Source of the DNA: Gonium pectorale
Taxonomy: Eukaryota; Chlorophyta; Chlorophyceae; Chlamydomonadales; Volvocaceae
Direction of reading: 5' to 3'
NCBI GenBank assembly: GCA_001584585.1
Contig: LSYV01000063.1
Coordinates: 402,562-438,663 of the forward strand
DNA length: 36,102 nucleotides
Under the pieces are notes generated by a model. That model made no database searches. It saw only the letters and a program-made list of their open reading frames with translations, and was not told where the DNA came from. Position numbers and translations under genes: made by a program. Shown here piece by piece: positions 12,601 through 23,573 of this stretch (the first letter of the stretch is position 1; each line of letters starts with the position of its first letter).

Positions 12601-12909
12601 GGAGTTTACACACTGCCGCCTGGCCTCCACCGCCGGCACCGATCTCTTGTAGCGCCAAGCGCGTGCCTTCGTTGCATTCGTGCTGACTCGTGTCGTCACG
12701 CATGACGCTTGTCGTTGCCGTGCCACCCGCTCACAGGGAGGCGCACCCGCTTCTGGGAGGGCGGCACCGGCTGCCGTGACCCGCGCCGCCTCGACAGGAA
12801 CGACCCGCACAAGTGGAAGGGCCGCAACAAGACCGTGTCCGCCAAGGCCTCACGGGTGGGGCCCAAGCCGTGGAGCGGCAAGGCGGTTGGCGGCGGAGGC
12901 GGCAGCTGA
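6693..12909 (+). CDS. Large CHY-type zinc-finger protein (ten exons, 1107 aa)
   Basis: Exons: 6693-6740, 7162-9106, 9425-9630, 9880-10041, 10287-10340, 10562-10753, 11087-11173, 11625-11913, 12211-12378, 12737-12909; all GT-AG and phase-consistent. A short N-terminal helix (MATGAQLDREQLVALQAEL) precedes an RWD-like alpha/beta region, a long Ala/Pro/Gly insertion, a second RWD-like half ending LRNTFRNIENYA, and an acidic Gly/Asp/Ser stretch. Zinc ribbons follow: CARCG (~808), CARC (~840), GCRPMDLLPS with CSEC (~885), CSSCH (~908). The CHY finger (about 978-1045) reads CKHYRHSYRWLRFPCC, CDLCHEE, then MVCGFCSTEQ and a final CxxC. After it comes FWEGGTGCRD and a basic tail. This order matches the long CHY proteins of fungi and protists as I remember them, not the RING-containing RCHY1. 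CHY fingers bind about three zinc ions; the molecular role of this large class is not established. The insertions are algal-style low complexity. Confidence 0.92.
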
Positions 12910-13405
12910 GAGGGTGCGGCGGCGACGGCAGCTGAAATGTCAAACAGCGTGCGGGGACGGATGATCACCGGGCTGCGAAACGGCTTTGACGCCATGAAAG
13001 AAGCGAGAGTGTTGGCGGCTGTTCAGTCGGGAAAGGAGCGTGACGATATTGCATGTGTAGTCCGGTAAGTGCTGGCCGTCAGAGTGCCCGGCTTGTGTGG
13101 TGCATGCTCCTGCAGCCACAGAGCAGCGGAGCACGGTGCCTGGCCGCTGCACTAGGGCTGCCGGGCACGTTGTACGATACGCGGCGGTACGGACGTACGG
13201 TTCAACAACGACGCCGCGAGGGATTATGCTTACAACTGTTTGCCCTACGCTTCTTGCTTGCGAGTGAATGCTCAATATCATCTTCAGCAGACGCTGTAAA
13301 GCGTATTCTTCGTGTGCCAGGGTGTGAATTCGACAACGTTGTTGTCGCAGTTAGTGTTTACCTATTCGTGCCTGGGCGAACAGTTTTGCTTAATAAGGGC
13401 AAAGC
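12910..13405. other. 3' UTR of CHY gene and promoter of Rab-like gene
   Basis: The region between two plus-strand genes contains a TGTAA at 13295. No exon or repeat is supported. The last about 100 bases before the ATG at 13406 are AT-richer than average. Confidence 0.45.
13295..13299 (+). promoter_or_regulatory. Putative TGTAA polyadenylation signal, CHY gene
   Basis: This TGTAA lies 386 nt after the CHY stop codon and about 107 nt before the next start codon. That is a typical arrangement for compact algal tandem genes. Confidence 0.45.
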
Positions 13406-15519
13406 ATGTTAAAGAAGGTGTTCAAGACGGGCTCCGGCACGTCCAAAGCCTCGTCAAGGGACAAGCCTGCAGACTACGATGTGATGATAAGAATGCTGCT
13501 CGTGGGCGACGCCGGTACGCGACGGTCCGTGCATTCGGTACCGTAACGTGCAACGGCGACCAGCGCTGCCCTGCAGAGTACAGACGCTGGCAAGTCCTCC
13601 TTGATGATGCGTTTCGTGGATGACGATTTCCTCCCTTCACCCATCACAACGATTGGGTGAGTTTGACTTCGACTCGCCGACAGCACGCATGCAGACGGAG
13701 GTTGGTGTCCACGGACCTGCCTCTGTGAGCGTTTGCGTTGAGGCCTGCAGTGGCCAATCCGAGTGCTTTGTAATGGTAGAGGACGCCTTTGCTTGGGGAA
13801 ACCGCAGGGGTCCCGGCCGGCCGGCTTGAGACTTACACAGGGACCTTAGGGACTCACAGCTGCAGCAATGTGCTACCCGTGGTTCCCGGTTCCCAGGATC
13901 GAGTTCCGCATGCGGACTGTGGAAATGAACGGTATGATAATGCACCCCTTGGTCCCCGGCCAATGCCCTAGCCTGACGCTGTGGTCAAACTGTGGCCGTG
14001 TTCGTGTGCCTATGTTTGCTGAGGCGTGATCCATTGATGCTTCCGAGGGGATGCACCGATCAAGCCTGCCCTCCATCTTGTGGAAGCAGCCGTGGACTGA
14101 GGACACAGCTGCCTGCGACACCGACTTACAATGTGCCCCGGTCGCCAACTACGCCACCCCATCAGGAAAGCGCGTCAAGCTGCAGATCTGGGACACGGCG
14201 GGCAGCTTCCGGTATCAGGGCAATCCCGCTGGTGAGAAGAGGACACGGGCATGGGGCAGGTCGGTCCAGAAAGGGCCACCTGCGCCGCCGCTGGATGGGC
14301 ACAGGGCAGGGGACGGAGGAATAAGGGAAATACCCAGTGGGACCTTATCCGGACAGCCAGCCCGACTCTCCGCTCGGACGCACGATGCTCTGATTGCTCC
14401 CCCACTATCGGTAAATGAACAGCGTAAGCGGCTCATGGCGTTTAACACGAGTTTCCGCTTCCGCCACGCAGGTGAATTCCGCGGAGTGCAGGCCGTCATC
14501 CTCGTTTACAGCATCTCGGACAGAAGATCCTTCCACTCTATTCGCCACTGGCTCCAGGAGGTGCGGGCGCACGCCATACCGCAAGTGAACAAGGTCCGTT
14601 CCCGGGGCGCCCGCCTGTTATTTTGAAATGAAACGACTCATACGACGATCGTAAGCGCGAAAGTGATAGTGTCGTTGTAGGACCCAGCTCCAGAGGTAGT
14701 TGCAGGGGTGATGTCCCTGCCTGTAGTGTAGGCGCGGTCCCAAAGTGTGCGAGTTGCGGGAGAACCCAAAATTGCCGTGTCCTTCAACACGTGCCCCGTG
14801 GGGAAGGCACACTTGTGTGCGCGTCATTGCGTGCAGTCGCACTGATGTGTTCTGGCAGACGCGTACAAGAGCACCTCCTCCCTGAGTAAACTTGCACCTT
14901 GATTGACTATGTGCCTCCTTCCCGGTCATGGAAGATGCCTCAGGGCCTCCCGCTCGGCCAGCACCCCCCACTCTCACCGCCAAGCAATGTCCACATACTG
15001 CTTGGTAACGCCTGTGCCGGTTCAGATTCTAGTCGGGACCAAGTGTGACCGGACAGACCGCATGGTCTCGGAGGAGGAAGGCCGCAAGCTGGCGGAGGAG
15101 GCGGGGTGCCTGTTCATGGAGGCCAGCGCACAGACGGCGGAGAACGTGCAAGCGGTGCGGGGGCAGCTGCCGTGGCTCGTTGGCGGCGCCCCGGGCGCCC
15201 CCGCATCTGGCGGACCTACGGAACTGGGGGGGGGGGGCACCACGGTAGCAGGCTTGTGCCACACGAGAGCATGATGCGGGAAGTCACGACACGAGACGCT
15301 CCAGTGCGAGGCCCTGGACCGTACGTATAACCAGCGGGCAGCTGTAGGTGGCTTGCGCTGATCTGCGTCCCCGCGCTCAACCCTTGGCTGGTCGCACATC
15401 AGCCTTCTCGCACCTCCCCTGCCCGCTCACGCACAGCTGCCGGGCCTCGCCTACAGGTGTTTACCACCGTGGCGGGAGAGGCGCTGCACCGCATCCTCAA
15501 GGAGTACGGCAAGCAGTAG
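13406..15519 (+). CDS. Divergent Rab-like small GTPase lacking catalytic Gln and prenyl cysteines (seven exons, 198 aa)
   Basis: Exons 13406-13514, 13584-13656, 13897-13931, 14166-14231, 14472-14593, 15026-15154 and 15457-15519 give 198 aa. After a basic leader (MLKKVFKTGSGTSK), the P-loop reads GDADAGKS (34-41). The switch I core TTIG is kept (58-61), and exons 3-4 give IEFRMRTVEMNG then [12 protein letters not shown]. Switch II then reads SFRYQGNPAG instead of the canonical QERFRTITS, so Ser86 replaces the catalytic Gln. G4 is TKCD (140-143) rather than NKxD, a variant known in the Rho family. G5 is SAQ rather than SAK. The protein ends EYGKQ with no Cys in the last residues, so geranylgeranylation is not expected. 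It is probably soluble, and GTP-locked or catalytically slow if it binds nucleotide at all; this is inference. No stop or frameshift breaks the model, which argues for a maintained gene. The 35-nt exon 3 is small but fits in both phase and sequence. Confidence 0.9.
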
Positions 15520-17248
15520 TACAGCAAGATGCAGGCGTCGCACGGGCCTGCACGCCCCACGGGGCGTCATGGGCGCCGTGCGGGAATGCGGGAGCCGTGT
15601 GATTCCCTACCGGTATGCTGCTGTCGTAGTGACAAGCTTCGCCGCGTCATCGCTCGTGGTGACACACAAAGGCGGTCATCAGCACGACCGTGTACAACGG
15701 GAGCTTTATTCGCCCAAGCAAAAGTTCCACATGCTGAGTGATTTTGAATGTCAGTGGTTGGACGCCGGTGCCCAGTCGCTTCAGGGCAGCACTACTGTTG
15801 CCCCATCTGGGGTTGTACGGCGCATGGAGGTTCAGATTCACGCGCCAAGGGCTCCGTTCGTGATCGCTGAGGGCCACAAGCGCGCATTCATGATATTACT
15901 AGCATCACGTGTCGGCCATGGGTGGGTGCTTTCTGGGGTGAGCGCGCTGCGGTCCTGTGGCAACCACGTGTTGGCTCCTCGGGTGCCTGGCCTGTCGCTC
16001 CTAACATACGATGGTGGTATCGTAGTAAGGTCGCATTGCGGGGTATGGAGTTTTGTATTAAGGCACTAGGCATGTTCCTGGCATGGTACACATGGTACGC
16101 GTGTGCCTCCCTGCCGTCCCTGGCAACGTATGCCGGATCTGGGCCTAGGCCTGACCTTCACCTTGATCTCGTGGGTGGGGTTGATGGGACGAGCACTGTG
16201 CCTGCCACAAGTCAAAGAGCGGGCGACACCTCTATGTCCGCGGTTGCGCGGAAGTGAAATGTTGGACCAGGCATTGTACTGCTACGGTAGGTCGTATGTG
16301 CTGGGTCGCCTTGTGGCGCGCGTGCACTGCCACCAGCTTGCGGTTCACGGCGTCCTGTTTGCGCAACCGCGCCGGGAACCAGGCCGCTGTGTGGCCCCAA
16401 CTCGTCATTTGTCGGAATCGGTGCAGATCTCGGTCAGCACCCCATTCTTTCATTTGTTGTGGCTGCTTGGACACCTGAAACCGCCTGGGCTCATGGTTGT
16501 GCATGCATTGGTTGATGTGTTGCATGCCCCCCGCTGTCAGCACCCTGCCGGCCGGCCGGCCAACGGTTGCGGAGTGGGAGCAAAAGGCGGCCGTCCTCGC
16601 GGGCCCCTCTTAGGACACTGCCGTCCGCCACCGGATACCGGCACTAGTACACAACCATGGTGCCTCACGCCTGGTGCTGCTGTTTTGGGCTTCGCCTACC
16701 CTAACCGTGTTCAATGCAGTAATTCAGTTATTGCTATGCTGTGGCTTCCCCAAAGTATGATTGATTGTGCTGTATCATCTTTATCATGATACACTTTACC
16801 GCTCATGGGACCCCGCATTCAAAGTTTTAGAAGGGAGTGGGGCTAGTAGGGCCTTCTCTGCCAGCGCTCAATGCGGCCACCCCCCACGCCAGGAACCTGC
16901 AGGGATAAGAGCCGGGCGGTACCTCTGCGGTCGCAGGCGTTATGGTCGTCTGATCCGCAGCGGCGCAGCGTTGCACACTTGGCCTTGGTCTTTCTGCCTT
17001 CCTGTTCTGTGGTCTTTAGGTGCAGGGTTTCTTCTCTTCTTGTGTGTGCCGTCGGTGTTTGGTCTTGGCCGCCGTGGTGCAGTTAGGGCAGGGTCTCGGT
17101 GGTTCTCATCACGGGAGGGCTGCATGTCCCTCCCGCTGTCTGCGCCCTTTCTCGCCTCTCCGCCTGTAACCTTTCCACAGAAAAAAGAGGGGCTAGGTGC
17201 AACAGGTGGTGCGGCCGACTGCAGGGGTTGGGACCCGGACACTTGACC

Positions 17249-17433
17249 TGTGTTCTGTGGCCGTGGAATGAGCCTGTAACCTCGGGGCGTGTGACTCATG
17301 GGAACCGACCCGCGGGTTCACAGGTGGTCATCGGCCAATGGGCTCCACGCCCTCACCAGCCCCACGCCCTCACGAGGCGACGAGAGCTAGCGTGCCGCCG
17401 CCCGCAACTTGTGTTCTGTGGCCGTGGAATGAG
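17249..17433. repeat. 24-bp exact direct repeat, 161 bp apart
   Basis: An identical 24-mer beginning TGTGTTCTGTGG and ending CGTGGAATGAG occurs at 17249-17272 and 17410-17433. Between them is a shorter repeat of CCACGCCCTCAC (17344-17373). There is no coding context, so this may be part of a decayed repetitive element. Confidence 0.7.
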
Positions 17434-18854
17434 GTGGTGGCCTGAATCCTGAATTTCATTGTGCTCCCTCAACGTTCCCGTCGCCGCTGCTGATGAGGGG
17501 CCCTGCTGGTTTGGTTTCGCACCTGGGTCCGGCGACGGGGCCAGGCTCCTGCTGGTCAATTTGATGGCCCTGCAGGGAACAGTTTGTGAGGATTAGGCTC
17601 GCCGGAATCAGCTCGAGCTGGTTGGGCTGTAGCCCCATGCCCCAACTACCTGCGCGAGTACCGCGTCCTGGCCTACGGTGTCGGACACGATTGGTCGCTC
17701 GTGTTTATTCTTCCCACCGGACAGTCGTAGCCTGCGCATGAGCGACGACCAGACGTAAACGACCGATAGCTGTTGGCGCGAGCGGCTATCGCAACATGGA
17801 CGTAAAAAACGACATTATCATGGTTGTGTTTTGCTGGGTGTTATGCTGCGTATGAAGCCGGAGACCCGGTTAGTCCAAAATGTGGGCTGCTGCTGCCGGG
17901 CAGCGACAAATAGCTGTGAATTTCAACCCACATTGTCACTCGTGCACTCCAACGATTCCATTGTGTTTGGGTCACTGTTGGGCTCGTGGGTCAGGTTGCC
18001 GGAGCGAATGGTGCGAAGCGTGCCAGGCTTATCTTGTAGAAGCTGTCAAGTGTCAGGCTCATGTGAGCTAATGCGTTCTAGTGGTCAGTGGCTCCTCTTT
18101 GGGTGACCCTAAAGGTTTGCACATGACAGCAAAAAACGGTTGGTACCACACTCCGTTCCCGTCGATGGCGTTCGGGCATGGCCAAGTAGGGGCGATGTCT
18201 GGGCACCTAGTCCAGGGCTGTCATACCGGCTGCCCAGCAACAGACCAGCACAAGGGGCTAAACTGCTGGCATGAGGTATGGTGTCAGTGAGTGCAATGTT
18301 CCCGTTGCCGTCCCGTACGGGTTCCCCTTGCAGCAAGTTTCCCCAGCCTTTGAGCCAATTCATCTTTTGTTAAGATTCGCTTTATAGCTGGTTCTCACGA
18401 ATACCACCCTGCATCCCAGCTGCATCGGTAGTGGCCAGTGCCCACGTTTTTGCCCCTGCTGCTCGTGATCAAGCGGCTTTCAGGTGGAAATGAGGAATTA
18501 TGGGGCAATCAGTAACGCCCTGGATGTGCGCTGTCACAACTGCCGCAGTAGCGAGCACAAGGTGGCTGCCCAGCGGCTGCCCTCCAGTTATGCATACGCT
18601 GCACACAGTCAATAAGTAGGAAGTACTCAACCCGAATGTCATTATAACAGTCAGGACCCGACAACTGCTGCAACAACCGCCAGAAAAATCTAGACCACGG
18701 GTTGTGAGCGCTCCAGACGAGGCCCTGAAGCCATTGTTTGCACCCTCCCCACCAAGTGCGCGCACGACACCCTTAATACGCAGCATCACAATGCCTTCCC
18801 AGCATAAGGCCGTTGCCACCTGCAGAGAGTATTGCGCAGCTCGCTACATCTGTG

Positions 18855-18944
18855 CGACACATCTTCACCCCTTCACCCATAAAGGTTCTTGGGTCGACAA
18901 GAATTTCATGTACCCGCCAGGGCTCAAGGAACCGCCCTTCAAGT
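18855..18944 (-). mobile_element. Antisense fragment of the LINE reverse-transcriptase C-terminal region
   Basis: The reverse complement of 18944-18855 aligns without gaps to the LINE coding strand at 34239-34328: 85 of 90 bases match (mismatches A/G, A/T, C/T, A/C, T/A). It encodes the same peptide core, RFLEPWR followed by VDPRTFMG and GVKMC. Flanking sequence diverges quickly on both sides. This proves that a second related LINE copy once inserted here in the opposite orientation. Confidence 0.93.
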
Positions 18945-19849
18945 CCTATCCCTCATCGCTGCTGGACGAATGCCGCCCCATAATGAAGCCACTGTAGCGG
19001 CTGTTCAGCCGCCCGGCAGCCGCACGCTTGGGGCGGCCTCCACGCCCAGCCGTCTCATCCGCGGCCGCCTCGGCCGCGCCGCTGTTGCTCGCCCTCATCG
19101 CATTACGGCCCGCCCCTTCACGTCGCCGCGCTGGCGCAATGGTGGCCAGTAGGCGCTCGACCGGAAAGAGCGGCCAAAGCGGTGGCCAGGCCTCGCGACC
19201 AATAAGCATCGCTTGCGAAATGCAGCCCATGGTGCCACGAGTCGACTCGAACAGCTGCTGGCTCACGATGGCGCCGCTGCTGGCTGCACGCAGCGGTGCT
19301 CCGACGGAAACGGGGTTCGCCGGGAAGAATCGGATCGCGCCCTGCAGTTGCTCCCTTGCGCCCCGTGCCTGGATGGCATGGTGCCCCTCCTCACGGATGA
19401 GGCAGCTCAGAACCACTACACACTGCTTGCTCGTTGCGGTACGGTTCCTCGGGACGCGCTGTAGCCGCCAGTACGTCGCAAGTACACGGTCTCCGTACAG
19501 CGCACCGAACGGCGAGCCGAGCTTGAAGGAGGTTGTGGATGCCTCTGCGGGCCGCCCCTCCCAGCTGCCGTCGTCGGTCGGGTCTTTAGTCTGAGGAACG
19601 CGCAAGAAACGCTCTTTAAAGGATGTGTGGGCCGCGGACTCTGGTCCCCGTCAGCTGCTGCGCCAAGCCCCAAAGCCACCAGCAGCATCCCCCGCGGCAG
19701 GCCTGTGCCTGCCCCGCAGGACCCCGCCTCCTGCGCGACGCCGCAAAGCGCCGCCTACCGCTCCCCGCCCGCCCCGCCGGTCAGCCCCCGGATGTGCGCT
19801 GCGGCCCGCGCCAAACGGCTCGACGAGTGTCTCCCCTTCCCCTCCCGCA

Positions 19850-20070
19850 TCAGTGCGGCGCGTCGCCGCCCGCGGCGCCTGCGCTGGCGCCCGCCAGGCC
19901 GGTTACACCTGTCAGCTGCTGCGCAAACTCTCCCAGCTTGAGGTGCTGTATGAGGGCGGCCAACAGGAGCGCGCCGAAGCAGGCGGACTGGAAGGCGACC
20001 GTCATGAGGATGCCAGCAGCGCCCCGCCGGAACCGTACTCAGGCGTCCAAACGTGCCCAAAGCAGGCCGT
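19850..20070 (-). pseudogene. Possible remnant of a polytopic membrane protein C terminus
   Basis: On the minus strand an open stretch from an ATG at 20005 to a TGA at 19852-19850 encodes 51 aa with one clear hydrophobic helix (ACFGALLLAALI), a short amphipathic segment (HLKLGEFAQQL) and a Gly/Ala tail. Just upstream, another frame reads TACFGHVWTPEYGSGGALLA, as if joined by a frameshift. The helix is faintly like the C-terminal LGS...FGALI helices of choline-transporter-like (SLC44/PNS1) proteins; this is a weak resemblance only. No splice-consistent full gene could be built. Confidence 0.25.
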
Positions 20071-20080
20071 GACTTGGCCT

Positions 20081-20137
20081 GTCACGCTGAGTTTCTTTGT
20101 CCGCTTCAGTGTGACACGCTGGGTTCCTTTGTCCGCT
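20081..20137. repeat. 25-bp imperfect direct repeat upstream of Rab8-like gene
   Basis: The two 25-mers at 20081-20105 and 20113-20137 match at 22 of 25 positions, and their starts are 32 bp apart. Each contains CACGCTG and ends CTTTGTCCGCT. They lie 175-231 bp before the Rab8 start codon, so they could be promoter elements or part of the 5' UTR; this is inference. Confidence 0.65.
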
Positions 20138-20311
20138 AGGTCACGCGCAAACACTGCACGCGGGTTCAAGTGCATTTCCAGTGAGCAACAGCTTCCTTCC
20201 GCCCTTTCGTCCGCCGAGCATCTACCTATCTAGCTGCGCTTGGGTGTTATTGTCTCTGCTTATACACTTGTCACTAGCTGGGAGAACGGACGTCGGCAAG
20301 AGGCCCTGGCA

Positions 20312-22097
<1,786 letters not shown>

Positions 22098-23573
22098 GGT
22101 TAGGCCGCGGCTGGTGCGAGCAGGGAGTGCTCTCCCGTGCTGCTTGGGACTGGGGGCACCTGCTGGCGCCATAGACGCGCTACCTGGTCGCCGTTAGACC
22201 AGACGCAGCGGATGGACGCTGCGGGCATAGTGCGAAGTAGTAGAAACTCTGCTTCTGCATCAGGCGCTGCTAGGATTGGTTTGATTTGACAAGGGGTGCT
22301 TCCCTTGCTAACACGCTATACATGGTCGCATGACTGGAAGGACACGGGGTTAAAGCTCCCGGCATGCGCCGCCATGCAGCTGGGGCCGCAACCTGGCAAA
22401 CCTGCCAGGGCCAGCTCCGTGCCTTCGTATTGATGCGTGCATTGTGTTCAACATACGACAGTCGATGAAGACGTATGCACACGTAGTTGTCGCCTTGTTT
22501 ACGGGAGCTGAACATTGTGGTGGGTTACGAACGAACCTGGCTGGGCTTCCAGGCTCGGCGGCTTGGGTAGTGGGGTATGCAGAGTTCGCATCCTGCGGGT
22601 ATGGTGACCCTATGGGCATTCAGCCGACCCTATGGGCATGACCAACGTGAGTTCAGTAGGAAGTGCACCTCTGACGGGTCCGTTTACTAGTCGACGGTAG
22701 ATGCAGGGTGCTTTGCTGCTTGCTGCCGCGCAGAAGGGAACATGCTACGGTATATGCTGGCTGGGCTGGGCTAGCATCCAGGCGTAAGCAAAGTGATGAG
22801 CGGATGACGACTGGCGTGCTTTGGAATGCCAGCAGTTATGGCAGCAGGGGTTGTCACAAGCTTGCGCTCATATGTCCGCTTTAGGGCCGGTGCATGTGTT
22901 TGCATGGCGCCCGAACTGTAACTGTAGCTATGCACAGGGGTTCGATTGAAACCCAGGTCTACGCCGGTCCCATACACCTCCATGTTAGCTGTTGCTGTGG
23001 CAAGGAGCTAAATGAGTCACAGCTGAGCCCGCGGGCGGCTGCTCCGGAGGGCGATGCCTGATGCGATGAGAGCGCGCTGGCACCTCTGTTAACAAGGCGG
23101 GAAAGATTGCGGGCGTGATAGTCCACGCAATTCCGCAGTTCCAGCGTTTGTGATGCTCGGACAGTCCCGTGGGTCTCACAGTCACAGCCCAGCACTTGAA
23201 TATATATGTGATAGCTCCAACAGATGTGCAGCCATGCGGCGCTCTTATGCTGTCTGTTCGGGTATCAAGAGTCCAATAGTGCTGGAACGCCCCTCCGAGT
23301 TGACACAATAAATGTATTTCTTTTGTTTTGTCTGCAGTGTGTCTGAAGGACATATGTTTGGAATAACGGTTGTCAGTTTCACGGTGCATAATCGCTTGCG
23401 TTCGAGCTTCAGTTCGGCGCTTACAGAAAGACTGGTAAAGACAACACCTGTGTTTACTGAAAACGCATTCAGAGCTCTGCTTGCGCAAAGACTCCTCCCT
23501 TTAGCTGAACGTGGCTTCGCGCTCATTGCGGCCTGTTTGAGGGCCTCGCCCCGACTGAGCAATCCGAGGGCTC
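22098..23573. other. Intergenic region: Rab8 3' UTR and promoter of leucine-zipper gene
   Basis: This tandem interval of about 1.5 kb contains a TGTAA at 22917 that suits the Rab8 transcript and a TATATAT stretch near 23200, about 370 bp before the next start codon, which could be a TATA element. No exon, RNA gene or repeat is supported. Confidence 0.5.
22917..22921 (+). promoter_or_regulatory. Putative TGTAA polyadenylation signal, Rab8 gene
   Basis: This TGTAA lies 820 nt after the stop codon. The long 3' UTR is plausible for a chlamydomonad gene, but the word is short. Confidence 0.4.

Larger units (their letters stand above)
15520..20311. other. 4.8-kb gene-poor interval with transposon debris
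   Basis: No complete gene is supported between the two Rab genes. The stretch contains a 90-bp antisense LINE fragment (18855-18944), a 24-bp direct repeat (17249 and 17410), a short CCACGCCCTCAC repeat (17344-17373), a 25-bp imperfect repeat just upstream of the Rab8 gene (20081-20137), and a possible minus-strand membrane-protein remnant (19850-20070). Base composition is clearly less GC-rich than the genes over 15.6-18.8 kb. The first few hundred bases must include the 3' UTR of the Rab-like gene, although no TGTAA is near the stop. Confidence 0.6.

Noticed and set aside
15224..15238. Long G runs (also near 31730 and 34830)
   Set aside because: Simple homopolymers in introns or LINE leader sequence; they may cause sequencing errors but are not features in themselves.
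16940..17299. Hydrophilic minus-strand frame resembling a retrotransposon gag-like peptide
   Set aside because: There is only compositional similarity, with no zinc knuckle, protease or RT nearby.
17764..17791. 7-bp perfect inverted repeat (CGATAGC...GCTATCG) with a 14-nt loop
   Set aside because: Too short to be distinguished from chance, with no nearby feature it could regulate.
18883..18996. Plus-strand peptide with very natural composition (WVDKNFMYPPGLKEPPF)
   Set aside because: It is the antisense translation of the LINE fragment at 18855-18944; the minus strand gives the true LINE peptide.
18946..19605. 219-codon minus-strand frame upstream of the LINE fragment
   Set aside because: It has no recognisable domain, a competing 188-codon frame lies on the plus strand, and it ends at the LINE fragment. 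Possibly TE-derived, but not supportable as a gene.
22930..22965. GGGGTTCGATT followed by AAACCC, similar to a tRNA T-arm
   Set aside because: It is only a short imperfect hairpin; the rest of a tRNA is missing.
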